This document shows positions 1 through 7,545 of a stretch of DNA of 64,000 nt, piece after piece. The notes under the pieces were generated by a model. It was not told where the DNA came from. It saw nothing but the letters and a program-made list of their open reading frames with translations, and made no database searches. Positions within the stretch are counted from its first letter, which is position 1, and every line of letters begins with the position of its first letter. The stretch comes from Paenibacillus sedimenti (GTDB lineage: Bacteria; Bacillota; Bacilli; Paenibacillales; NBRC-103111), in the NCBI RefSeq assembly GCF_014534655.1, contig NZ_JACVVD010000001.1, positions 248,001 through 312,000 of the forward strand, in the 5' to 3' direction. The translations under genes were made by a program, and so were the position numbers.

Positions 1-242
1 CCGAGCACCATATGTTTCCCATGGTTCCCTACCACGCGCTGCCAAAGCTGCATGAAGAGATGAAAGCCGACTGTCCGGCGGCAAGACCGAATCTATGGGC
101 TGCACTTAAGGAAGTTATAGGCGCTCTGAGGAAGCAAAAGCAAGATCCTTATTACGTCGTAGTAAAACCCTTGCCTGCAACGGCGCACCCTTACAGGTTC
201 GGGCCCTTGCATGAATCCAAAGAATGGAGCGAACTGGGATGA
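1..242 (+). CDS. MocD-like hydrocarbon oxygenase / fatty acid desaturase family, C-terminal fragment (cut by window edge)
   Basis: Open from the left edge (frame begins at base 3), so only the last 79 or so residues are visible. They begin E-H-H-M-F-P, the third histidine box of membrane di-iron desaturases and hydroxylases, and continue with the tail typical of the family member paired with MocE ferredoxins (LPKLHEEMKADCP, then an alanine/leucine helix and DPYYVV). The stop overlaps the start of the Rieske gene (ATGA), so the two are translationally coupled. In rhizobia the related MocD is the terminal oxygenase proposed to act in O-demethylation of the rhizopine 3-O-methyl-scyllo-inosamine. 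The true substrate here is unknown; the earlier histidine boxes and membrane segments lie outside the window. Confidence 0.75.
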   Translation, partial: EHHMFPMVPYHALPKLHEEMKADCPAARPNLWAALKEVIGALRKQKQDPYYVVVKPLPATAHPYRFGPLHESKEWSELG

Positions 243-556
243 GTCTTAGAGAATGGATCGAAGCCTGCAGCGCAGATGAAGTGGAAATGGAGGATGTCAT
301 CCGTTTTGATCATGGTGACCGGACTTTTGCGATCTACCGTACGGAAAAAGGCGACTACTATGCATCGGACGGTTATTGCACACATGAAAAGGTTCATTTG
401 TCGGGTGGTTTGGTCATGGGTAATTTGATCGAATGTCCCAAGCATAACGGCCGTTTCGACATACCTACCGGTGCTGCCAAACGGGCGCCTGTATGCGTGG
501 ATTTAATAACGTACCCGGTAAAAGTAGAAGCGGGCAAAGTGTTTATCCAGATATGA
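239..556 (+). CDS. mocE: MocE-family Rieske [2Fe-2S] ferredoxin
   Basis: A 105-residue soluble Rieske ferredoxin that would pass electrons to the oxygenase encoded just upstream. The cluster ligands are visible as C47-T-H49 and C66-P-K-H69, the C-x-H / C-x2-H pattern with the usual spacing. The flanks (VIRFDHGDRTFAIYR, then GLVMGNLIECPKHNGRFD and AKRAPVC) match the MocE subfamily rather than large dioxygenase alpha subunits. Start choice: an ATG at 224 is in frame, but the ATG at 239 overlaps the upstream stop and has GGAG 9 bases before it, so 239 is preferred. A ferredoxin reductase (MocF counterpart) is not in the window and may lie upstream or be supplied in trans. Confidence 0.87.
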   Translation: MSLREWIEACSADEVEMEDVIRFDHGDRTFAIYRTEKGDYYASDGYCTHEKVHLSGGLVMGNLIECPKHNGRFDIPTGAAKRAPVCVDLITYPVKVEAGKVFIQI

Positions 557-570
557 GAGGAGATGATTAT

Positions 571-1557
571 ATGAAATACAATGCTTTCGGAAAATTGGGA
601 GATTCCGTCTCCCGGCTCGGATTCGGAGCGATGGGGTTACAAGGCGTATTCGGCCATCATTCGGAAAAAGACCTGGTGCGATCGGTCCTGCACAGCTTGG
701 AACGGGGCGTCAATTTCATCGATACCGCACGGAATTATGGAGAATCGGAGCGAATTCTGGGCCTTGCCTTGCGGGAGTGGAAGGGCGAGAGACCGTTTAT
801 CGCAACCAAAATTCAATCCAAGGGTCCGGGCAATATCGGCTGGGGCATCCCGATTCCGGTGAAGACCGCGTTTCCGCAAGGTTGGCTTCGTGAGAGCACG
901 GAACTCTCGCTTCGACTGCTGGGCGTCGAGACCATCGATCTGATGCAGCTTCACCAATACTGGCCGCAGTGGGATCGCGTCGACTACTGGATGGATGAGC
1001 TGCTGCAGCTGAAGCAAGAAGGCAAAATCCGGGGCATCGGCATTTCGCTCCCCGATCAGCGGCATGATGTCGCGCTGACGCTCGTGCAGAGCGGAAAAAT
1101 CGATTCGGTGCAGACGGTGTTCAATATCTTTGATCCGCAACCGCTCGATTGCCTTATCCCGTTCTGTCAGGAGAACAACGTGGCCTTAATCGCACGGTGC
1201 ATTTTGGATGAAGGCGGATTAACGGGATTTCTGAAGGAAGATACCCGATTCGAAGAAGAGGATTTCCGCAAAACGTACTTCGAGAATTTGCCCCGCCACT
1301 TATACATGGAGCGCGTTAACCGGCTGCGGGAAGCCTTTATTCCGCAATATGCGCACTCTCTGGCGGAGCTGGCGATTAAATTCGTGCTTCACCACCCGGG
1401 CGTGACCACAGCCATCTCTTCGATGCATGTGCCGCAATATGCCGACGAGAACATCGCAGCGGTCGACCGGGAGCCGTTACCGGATGACGTATTTGAAAAC
1501 ATACGGCGTCACCACAGATGGGTGCGGAATTTCTATGAGACCAAGTACTTCATATAA
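571..1557 (+). CDS. Aldo/keto reductase
   Basis: A 328-residue NAD(P)-dependent oxidoreductase of the AKR TIM-barrel fold, about the usual length. The catalytic tetrad is visible: D51 and Y56 (FIDTARNYG), K80 (ATK) and H128 (MQLHQY). An in-frame ATG at 493 would overlap the ferredoxin by 64 bases; the ATG at 571 has GAGAGGAG 8 bases upstream and gives the standard AKR N-terminus, so it is preferred. It follows the MocDE pair and overlaps the creatininase-family gene by 23 bases, so it belongs to that operon. It may oxidise or reduce a sugar released by the upstream oxygenase, which is inference; the family alone does not set the substrate. Confidence 0.85.
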   Translation: MKYNAFGKLGDSVSRLGFGAMGLQGVFGHHSEKDLVRSVLHSLERGVNFIDTARNYGESERILGLALREWKGERPFIATKIQSKGPGNIGWGIPIPVKTAFPQGWLRESTELSLRLLGVETIDLMQLHQYWPQWDRVDYWMDELLQLKQEGKIRGIGISLPDQRHDVALTLVQSGKIDSVQTVFNIFDPQPLDCLIPFCQENNVALIARCILDEGGLTGFLKEDTRFEEEDFRKTYFENLPRHLYMERVNRLREAFIPQYAHSLAELAIKFVLHHPGVTTAISSMHVPQYADENIAAVDREPLPDDVFENIRRHHRWVRNFYETKYFI

Positions 1558-2416
1558 GACGCTGTGGGCGGAACTGCTGCCCTTCGAGTTCAAGCAAAGA
1601 TTGTCGGAATGCCCCGTCGTGTACTTGCCGCTCGGTCTCTGCGAGCCGCACGGGCAGATTAGCGCGTTCGGTCTCGATACGATTAAAGCGGAATGGCTGT
1701 GCCGGGAAGCAGCCCGGCAAGTTGGGGGCATCGTCGCCCCATCGATGGGCTACCATATCCATGAGACGGGCTACCATGCCCGTTGGCTGGAAGAGACGGT
1801 CGGGGAAGAAAATCCGCACATGACTTCTGTGCCCCCGGCGGTTTTCCTCTCGCTATTCTTATATCAATTGAGAGCATTTGTGCATGCAGGTTTTACAACC
1901 GTTGTCGTCGTATCAGGGCATAGCGGGGGGAATCAGCGGGATTTGCGGCATGCGGCTGACGTATTTATGAAATACGTTGCCGTGCAGGTCTGGGTCAAAA
2001 GCGATCCCGAGCTGGTGGAAGGCTTATACGAAGGCGACCATGCCGGGAAGTACGAAATCTCGCAGCTGATGTACGTTCGGCCTGATCTTATCGATTTGAC
2101 GGCAAAGGATTATGAAGATGAGCCGGGGTCCGGTGGGCGTCTTGCCCTCGGATCCGATGCCGGTGAAGCGAGTCCTGAGCTAGGGAAGCAGATCATGGAG
2201 GCGTGCTTGAACCGGCTATGCGCCGAAGTTTCCCGAATGAAACGAGAAGCCGCCGCTGTCCGCACGCCAAGAATCTCCTATGACTTGATTGAAACGATCT
2301 TGCGTGAAGTGTTGCAAAACGCTGCGGATTGGGTGACGGCCAACCCTTGGCCTGGGCAGGACGAAGTGTCCCCGCATTCGCAATGGAAGCCGTATGAACG
2401 ATATAGGATTCCGTAA
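1535..2416 (+). CDS. Creatininase-family metal-dependent amidohydrolase
   Basis: A 293-residue member of the creatininase/MftE family (PF02633 type), whose members hydrolyse cyclic amides or peptides with a two-metal centre. Candidate ligands are in the expected places: E37-P-H39 after the PLGLCEPHG strand, D48, H129 in SGHSGGNQRD, and EGDHAGKYE around D168 to E174. The ATG at 1535 sits inside the end of the aldo/keto reductase gene and gives a standard family N-terminus; a longer frame exists from 1427 but is entirely inside the upstream gene. No clear terminator follows. In sugar clusters such proteins may hydrolyse lactones or lactam-like compounds; here the substrate is not known. Confidence 0.82.
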   Translation: MRPSTSYKTLWAELLPFEFKQRLSECPVVYLPLGLCEPHGQISAFGLDTIKAEWLCREAARQVGGIVAPSMGYHIHETGYHARWLEETVGEENPHMTSVPPAVFLSLFLYQLRAFVHAGFTTVVVVSGHSGGNQRDLRHAADVFMKYVAVQVWVKSDPELVEGLYEGDHAGKYEISQLMYVRPDLIDLTAKDYEDEPGSGGRLALGSDAGEASPELGKQIMEACLNRLCAEVSRMKREAAAVRTPRISYDLIETILREVLQNAADWVTANPWPGQDEVSPHSQWKPYERYRIP

Positions 2417-2769
2417 ACATAACTCGTTTGGTGGTGTCTCTACCATCATACGTCGAAGTTGCAGAGGTGCGTGGGGGTAGAAGCGTGTGCAATAACGATG
2501 TTTTTCATTCTTATAGGTGGGAATGGGGCAGGTTGAAGATACTCAATGAGGCTGTAACGAGGTATGCTGCCAGAACTCAGATGAATAAAATAACCTATAA
2601 AGTTGCACAAAAGCCCCTATATAACTTTCACTTTTTTATTATAAAGTTAGTCCATGGAAGCAAATGAATGATAGAGAGTGGGGCTGATTGGATTGAAAAA
2701 ATAGGTATGTTTCGAACGAAATGTAAGCGTTTTACTGGAAGTGTCATCTTTAATCGGGAGGTGCGTGAA
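2417..2769. other. Gap upstream of the S-layer-homology gene, with a cre-like site
   Basis: No convincing gene. The stretch 2580-2650 is AT-rich and promoter-like, with repeated ATAAAGTT units, but no hexamer pair with good spacing stands out. TGTAAGCGTTTTAC at 2722-2735 matches 12 of 14 positions of the catabolite-responsive element consensus of Gram-positive bacteria (TGWAANCGNTNWCA), which would place the downstream gene under CcpA control. GGGAGGTG at 2756-2763 is the ribosome binding site of the next gene. Confidence 0.35.
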
Positions 2770-5700
2770 ATGAGAAAAGAAATTGCTTTAATATTATCGT
2801 TTATGCTGTTCTGTTACTGCTTTTCTCCATTTGTCTATGCGGAAGAAGCGGCTTCAGCTTCACCAACAACTCCTACGACATCGGCAACGCCTTCGACGAA
2901 GCCTTCGGAAACGAAACCGGCAGCTTCTTCTGAGACGGTAACTTCAGACACATACTTGGCCGACCAGCTTAGTGATTTGAAGGGTCTCTCGAAGGACGAC
3001 AAGAAGAAGATCAACGTTTTATTGAAAATGGACGCGATCGAGAAGGCGCAATCCGGCACTTTCGGTGTGGACGATCCAATAACTCGCGCCCAATTGGCGA
3101 AAACGGCGACGCTTGTTTTGGGATTAACGATCGATTCCATCGTTACGTTATCGACCTTTTCGGATATCCAATCGAACGATCCTGCACGTTCTTATATCGA
3201 AGCTTTAAAGAAAGCATCACTCACCTACGACACTGTCGACAACAAGTACAATCCGACCGGGGCGGTAACCCGTCAAGAGCTCGCTATGCTGCTGGTCAAG
3301 GGACTTGGCTTGGATGAAAAGGCTAAAGCGGCAGATCCAGTCAAGGATGAGACGGTGGAAACTGCCTATAAAAGCTATGTAGCCTATGCGCTGCAGCAAA
3401 AAATCATGACGAACCAGACTGGCGGCAAGTTCGGTGGCAATGTGCCCGTGACTAGAAAAACGCTGGCGCTCGCTGCCTATGAGGCTTTGAAGCTGCATAC
3501 GACAACAGCGAAGCCGTCCAAAGTTTCCATTGCCGAATTGAAGGTGATCGGAAAGAACAAGTTATCGGTAAGACTGAACCGTGACATCGATATCGATAAG
3601 GCCGTACTGTCCGTGACGAAAGCAGGTTTCTTGGATTCCGACAACAAACCTGTGGAATTCGAACCGAACACCACGTGGTCTGACGACAACATGACAGCTA
3701 CGCTCGAAATGAGCGATGATTTTGAATTCGCGCAATACCATGTCGTGCTGAGCGGAGTGGATGTTGCGAACGGAACGATGGCTTTTATGCCGGAGAATGA
3801 ACGTGCCGCTAAAGTCGAATTCGTCACGGCTACCGATAAGCTCTCTTGGTCTAAAGCGCTTATCGAATACAAGGCTGTAAACCAGTATGGCGAGAATATG
3901 AAATTATCGCCTGGCAATATGAGTATCTATGTAGGTGCGCCAAAACGCGTCACATCGACCATTTTGGCCGACAGTAATGCGATTGTCCTCGATTTAAGCG
4001 ATTTGACTCCGGACAGCACAATTTCAGTGAACCTGTTGGAAAAGAGCGGTTACATTTCCGTAGGCAAATCGTTTACCGTCGGCGATATTCCACAAGTGAA
4101 GAAAGTCGACTTGGGCGATACGAAAAGCAATCTGAAGCTCCCTGCCGGACAACTGGTATTTCAAGCCGGAGGGAGAGCGTACCTTACATTCAAAGCGTAC
4201 GACCAGTACGGAAATCGCATCGTGGATACTAAGTATTTGAACATGGGAATATTCAAGAATTATGCCGGGGCTTGGGGAAATGTGTTTAGAACGGATGGGC
4301 CGAATGATTTCATAGATTTTGACAACGACGGTTATCCGGAATTGCAACTGGCGGCTTACCCGGATTTGGACAGCAACAAGGAAGTGACCGTGAAATTAAT
4401 CTTTAATGGCGAAGAGGTGTCTCAGACGGTTACGGTAGCTACGCCGAAGTCACCTTATACGGTTGTCATCGGGCCGTTAACAACGCCATTGACGGAAGGT
4501 GACCAGAATAAAGAGATTGGACTCAAGGTCATCGACTCCGCAAATAAGGAGTTGGATTCAACCGAGATCGCGCCTCTTGAAATGGCCGGGAAAATTTCTG
4601 TATATGCAACAGGAGGGCTTGTTCTGGAAGCAGATCCGGCGACGCGAACCGACCCGAAAACAGGCCAGGTTCGAAACGTCGCGATCAATCTCAACGGAAC
4701 CATTCGCGTAAAACAAGTCACGTCCGCAGGGCCTGCGACCATCAATGTACGAATAAACGGTTTGAATCAGACGGTAACCTATCCGCTCATGATCGAACCG
4801 GCACGCAAGCCTAATACCATAAAGCTGGATGAGGGGAATTCCGCCCGGAACATATTACTGATCAACACCTTAGAGAAGTCAAAGACCAATGCAGTGTTCA
4901 AAATTTACGATCAATTCGACGAGGCATACTCTACGAAAAAGGTCGATTACAAGGTTGAGATGAAGCTTGAAAAGATCAGCGGTGTTACGGGAGCTGTCTA
5001 TACGACAGGAAACGTGGCGCTCAGCGATGCGAATCCGGTCGTACTGAAGGAGATAACGGATATCGTCAAATCTAACGGCGACGGTCAATCGATCACCTTC
5101 AAACCGAACCCGGGAATGAAAGGAACCTACAAATTGACCGCCACGCTGGTTCATCTCGATTCGAACGGGCAAATCCAGGAAAGGCTCAGCTCCGATTCGG
5201 TTGTGGTGGATGTCGACGATCAGAATAATCCGAATCTGACCTATGCGTTGGACATTAAATCGGGCGATCTCCTGGCGATTGGAAGAATTTTATACGATAC
5301 CCAAAAAATCAATAGCGTTACGAACGCGGTTTATTTGTTCACATACTACTCGGCGCTTGCGAAAGACGTCAATGTTATTACGAAAGATGCTTTAGGTCTT
5401 GACACAGGGTTATCCGTTAAAGTCAGAGCGGTTACATCAGATAACCCGAAAGCAATGGCTTACAGCACCATTAAAGGTGTAGGGAAGATCATCGGCCTCG
5501 ACAGCGGAAAATTCAACTTTACCGTTTATTTCGATACTCCGAACGGAGTTAAGTCGCTCACACAAAGTCTGGGATCCGGTGTTGACTCCATGTTTCCTTC
5601 CGGCATCAAGGCACAAGGCGGCGGCTCTCCAAAAACGATCAAAGACGGCACGTCGAAGCAGCTGAATGGTCTCTACCTATGGGATAAGACCTTAATTGGA

Positions 5701-6039
5701 GAATTGCGGGTGGAAACGAACAGTTACGGTACATTCATCAATATCTGCAAGAGCGCAGACAACAAAGAAGCAAAGTCTTGTGCCGAAGCCGTCACGAATC
5801 AGGACCAGATCAATCCCATCATGGACCTTATCGGTATGCAGGCGTTCATCGGCGATATCGTTTATAATGAGCTCGATCCTTCCAAACAGGATTCGGTCTC
5901 CATCAATCCCGAATTAACACTGAACTATACCCGCAATCCGAAGAGCAGTAATCCGGACCGAAACAACATCCAACAATTCACCATGTATCTCGTTGGCGGA
6001 ACGCAAATGTTGAAGTACACCATTATCTTGGGCAACTAA
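2770..6039 (+). CDS. S-layer-homology (SLH) domain surface protein
   Basis: A 1089-residue secreted protein. A hydrophobic signal peptide (MRKEIALILSFMLFCYCFSPFVYA) is followed by a short T/S/P-rich linker and three SLH repeats at about residues 69-241 (for example PITRAQLAKTATLVLGL and AVTRQELAMLLVKGLGL), which bind pyruvylated cell-wall polymer. The rest is a string of beta-sandwich, Big-like modules with recurring YDQYG or NQYGE motifs. No catalytic motif was recognised, so it is probably a structural S-layer-type protein or an anchored binding protein. The start at 2770 is chosen for GGGAGGTG six bases upstream and for the signal peptide; the frame is open from 2668. It is monocistronic, followed by a strong terminator. 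Confidence 0.85.
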   Translation: MRKEIALILSFMLFCYCFSPFVYAEEAASASPTTPTTSATPSTKPSETKPAASSETVTSDTYLADQLSDLKGLSKDDKKKINVLLKMDAIEKAQSGTFGVDDPITRAQLAKTATLVLGLTIDSIVTLSTFSDIQSNDPARSYIEALKKASLTYDTVDNKYNPTGAVTRQELAMLLVKGLGLDEKAKAADPVKDETVETAYKSYVAYALQQKIMTNQTGGKFGGNVPVTRKTLALAAYEALKLHTTTAKPSKVSIAELKVIGKNKLSVRLNRDIDIDKAVLSVTKAGFLDSDNKPVEFEPNTTWSDDNMTATLEMSDDFEFAQYHVVLSGVDVANGTMAFMPENERAAKVEFVTATDKLSWSKALIEYKAVNQYGENMKLSPGNMSIYVGAPKRVTSTILADSNAIVLDLSDLTPDSTISVNLLEKSGYISVGKSFTVGDIPQVKKVDLGDTKSNLKLPAGQLVFQAGGRAYLTFKAYDQYGNRIVDTKYLNMGIFKNYAGAWGNVFRTDGPNDFIDFDNDGYPELQLAAYPDLDSNKEVTVKLIFNGEEVSQTVTVATPKSPYTVVIGPLTTPLTEGDQNKEIGLKVIDSANKELDSTEIAPLEMAGKISVYATGGLVLEADPATRTDPKTGQVRNVAINLNGTIRVKQVTSAGPATINVRINGLNQTVTYPLMIEPARKPNTIKLDEGNSARNILLINTLEKSKTNAVFKIYDQFDEAYSTKKVDYKVEMKLEKISGVTGAVYTTGNVALSDANPVVLKEITDIVKSNGDGQSITFKPNPGMKGTYKLTATLVHLDSNGQIQERLSSDSVVVDVDDQNNPNLTYALDIKSGDLLAIGRILYDTQKINSVTNAVYLFTYYSALAKDVNVITKDALGLDTGLSVKVRAVTSDNPKAMAYSTIKGVGKIIGLDSGKFNFTVYFDTPNGVKSLTQSLGSGVDSMFPSGIKAQGGGSPKTIKDGTSKQLNGLYLWDKTLIGELRVETNSYGTFINICKSADNKEAKSCAEAVTNQDQINPIMDLIGMQAFIGDIVYNELDPSKQDSVSINPELTLNYTRNPKSSNPDRNNIQQFTMYLVGGTQMLKYTIILGN

Positions 6040-6073
6040 AGTACACCACCAAAACCTTGAATTAAACGGTATC

Positions 6074-6112
6074 AAGCGTCCCTCCGGTTAAAAGCCGGCA
6101 GGGACGCTTTTT
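6074..6112 (+). terminator. Rho-independent terminator after the SLH gene
   Basis: Stem AAGCGTCCCT (6074-6083) pairs perfectly with AGGGACGCTT (6100-6109), with an inner CCGG/CCGG pairing and a T-run reaching 6112. It isolates the SLH gene from the operon that starts at 6220. Confidence 0.92.
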
Positions 6113-6219
6113 GCGGTGCCACATTTCAGAGGATTGACCTATAATCTCAGTCGTTTTCGCTAATGGTTTGCCGACGGCTTCTTTGTATACTTACGGTAGA
6201 AGCGAGGAGGGAGAACAAC

Positions 6220-7545
6220 GTGGCGAGAAAAAGATACGTCATCTGCGGCGTCAGCACTAGGGCGAACGGCATGTTTATCCGTCCGATGCTGGACACGTTC
6301 CAGCAGCATTGCGAAATTGTCGGATTGCTCGATCCGGATCCGGGCCGTTTTGCGAATTGCTTTAAGAAATTTCCGGCGCTCACGGGAACCCCGGTTTATG
6401 CCCCGGATCAGTTCGAGCGGATGATTCAGGAAACGAAACCCGACGCAGTGATCGTCACAGGCGTGGATTATACCCATGCCGATTATATAGTGAAAGGTTT
6501 AGAGCACCATCTGGACGTCATTTCGGAGAAACCGATGGTGACCAACGGGGCGGATTGCAAGCGGGTTCTGGATGCGCAGAACTCCAGCAGAGGCAAACTG
6601 CACGTAGCCTTCAATTACCGGTATTCACCGATCCATACGAGAATCAAGGAATTGATTCTGGAAGGCAGAATTGGCAGAGTGACATCGGTCGATTTGAATT
6701 GGTACCTCGATACGTATCACGGCGCAAGCTACTTCAAAAGATGGAACCGCAAACGCAGCAATTCCGGCGGATTGTCGGTGCACAAGAGCACCCACCATTT
6801 TGACCTTATCAATTGGTGGATCGGCCAAAAACCATTGGAAGCGTTTGCATATGGGGCGCTCCACTATTTCGGTCCCAGTGGCGAGCTCAATCCCGCCAAG
6901 GAAGACGGCAGGCACTGCGGGACATGCAGGGTCAAGCAGAACTGCACGTATTTCATGCGGTGGTCATCACGGAGCAAGGAGATCGTCCCCCAAGACGACC
7001 ATTTGACTACGATGGACGTCAAGCCGGGCAGCTTTACCGGGTACCGCCCGGACGGCTGTATTTTCGATTCGGAAATCGATATTGAAGATACGTATGCAGC
7101 GGTTGTCAAGTACGACAAGGGCGCGATGTTAAGCTATTCCGTTAATTTTTCGCTGCCTTACGAAGGGTATCGGCTTGCCATTAATGGGACGAAGGGCAGG
7201 ATCGAAACCAAGGAAGTGATGTCCGGACGGGCGACCTTCCATGTACCTGAGCAAGCCATCGATTATTTCCCGCTATTCGGCGCCAAAGAAACGATCCATG
7301 TCGTACCGCGATCCGGAGGGCACGGAGGGGGAGACCCGCTCATTTTGGAAGATTTGTTCCTGGGCCCTGATCCGCTTCGTCCCTATGAAATTATGGCGGG
7401 TGCGGAAGCGGGGGCTCTAGCGGTGCTGACTGGGGAAGCGGTCTGGAAATCGGCGCATGCGAACCAACCTGTACGTTTGGCCGACCTGCTGGTTGATTCG
7501 GACCTGGCCGAAATGTCGAAAGGGGGAATATCTAACCGTGTTTGA
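6220..7545 (+). CDS. Gfo/Idh/MocA-family oxidoreductase (YteT-like), with cysteine cluster
   Basis: A 441-residue NAD(P)-dependent oxidoreductase. The N-terminal Rossmann domain leads to the ISEKPMV motif (the EKP lysine) and a C-terminal substrate domain with HKSTHHFDLINWW and the GGHGGGDP loop. It carries C233-x2-C236-x5-C242 and a further cysteine about 30 residues on, a pattern seen in part of this subfamily and probably a structural metal site. The GTG at 6220 is preferred over the ATG at 6163 because GAGGAGG ends nine bases before it. First gene of a compact operon with overlapping neighbours. It could oxidise a sugar to a lactone (apiose dehydrogenases belong to this family), which is inference. 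A paralogue without the cysteines lies at 20334-21632. Confidence 0.85.
   Translation: MARKRYVICGVSTRANGMFIRPMLDTFQQHCEIVGLLDPDPGRFANCFKKFPALTGTPVYAPDQFERMIQETKPDAVIVTGVDYTHADYIVKGLEHHLDVISEKPMVTNGADCKRVLDAQNSSRGKLHVAFNYRYSPIHTRIKELILEGRIGRVTSVDLNWYLDTYHGASYFKRWNRKRSNSGGLSVHKSTHHFDLINWWIGQKPLEAFAYGALHYFGPSGELNPAKEDGRHCGTCRVKQNCTYFMRWSSRSKEIVPQDDHLTTMDVKPGSFTGYRPDGCIFDSEIDIEDTYAAVVKYDKGAMLSYSVNFSLPYEGYRLAINGTKGRIETKEVMSGRATFHVPEQAIDYFPLFGAKETIHVVPRSGGHGGGDPLILEDLFLGPDPLRPYEIMAGAEAGALAVLTGEAVWKSAHANQPVRLADLLVDSDLAEMSKGGISNRV

Noticed and set aside
2428..2667. 79-codon frame before the SLH gene
   Set aside because: No RBS, no domain pattern, and it spans an AT-rich promoter-like region.
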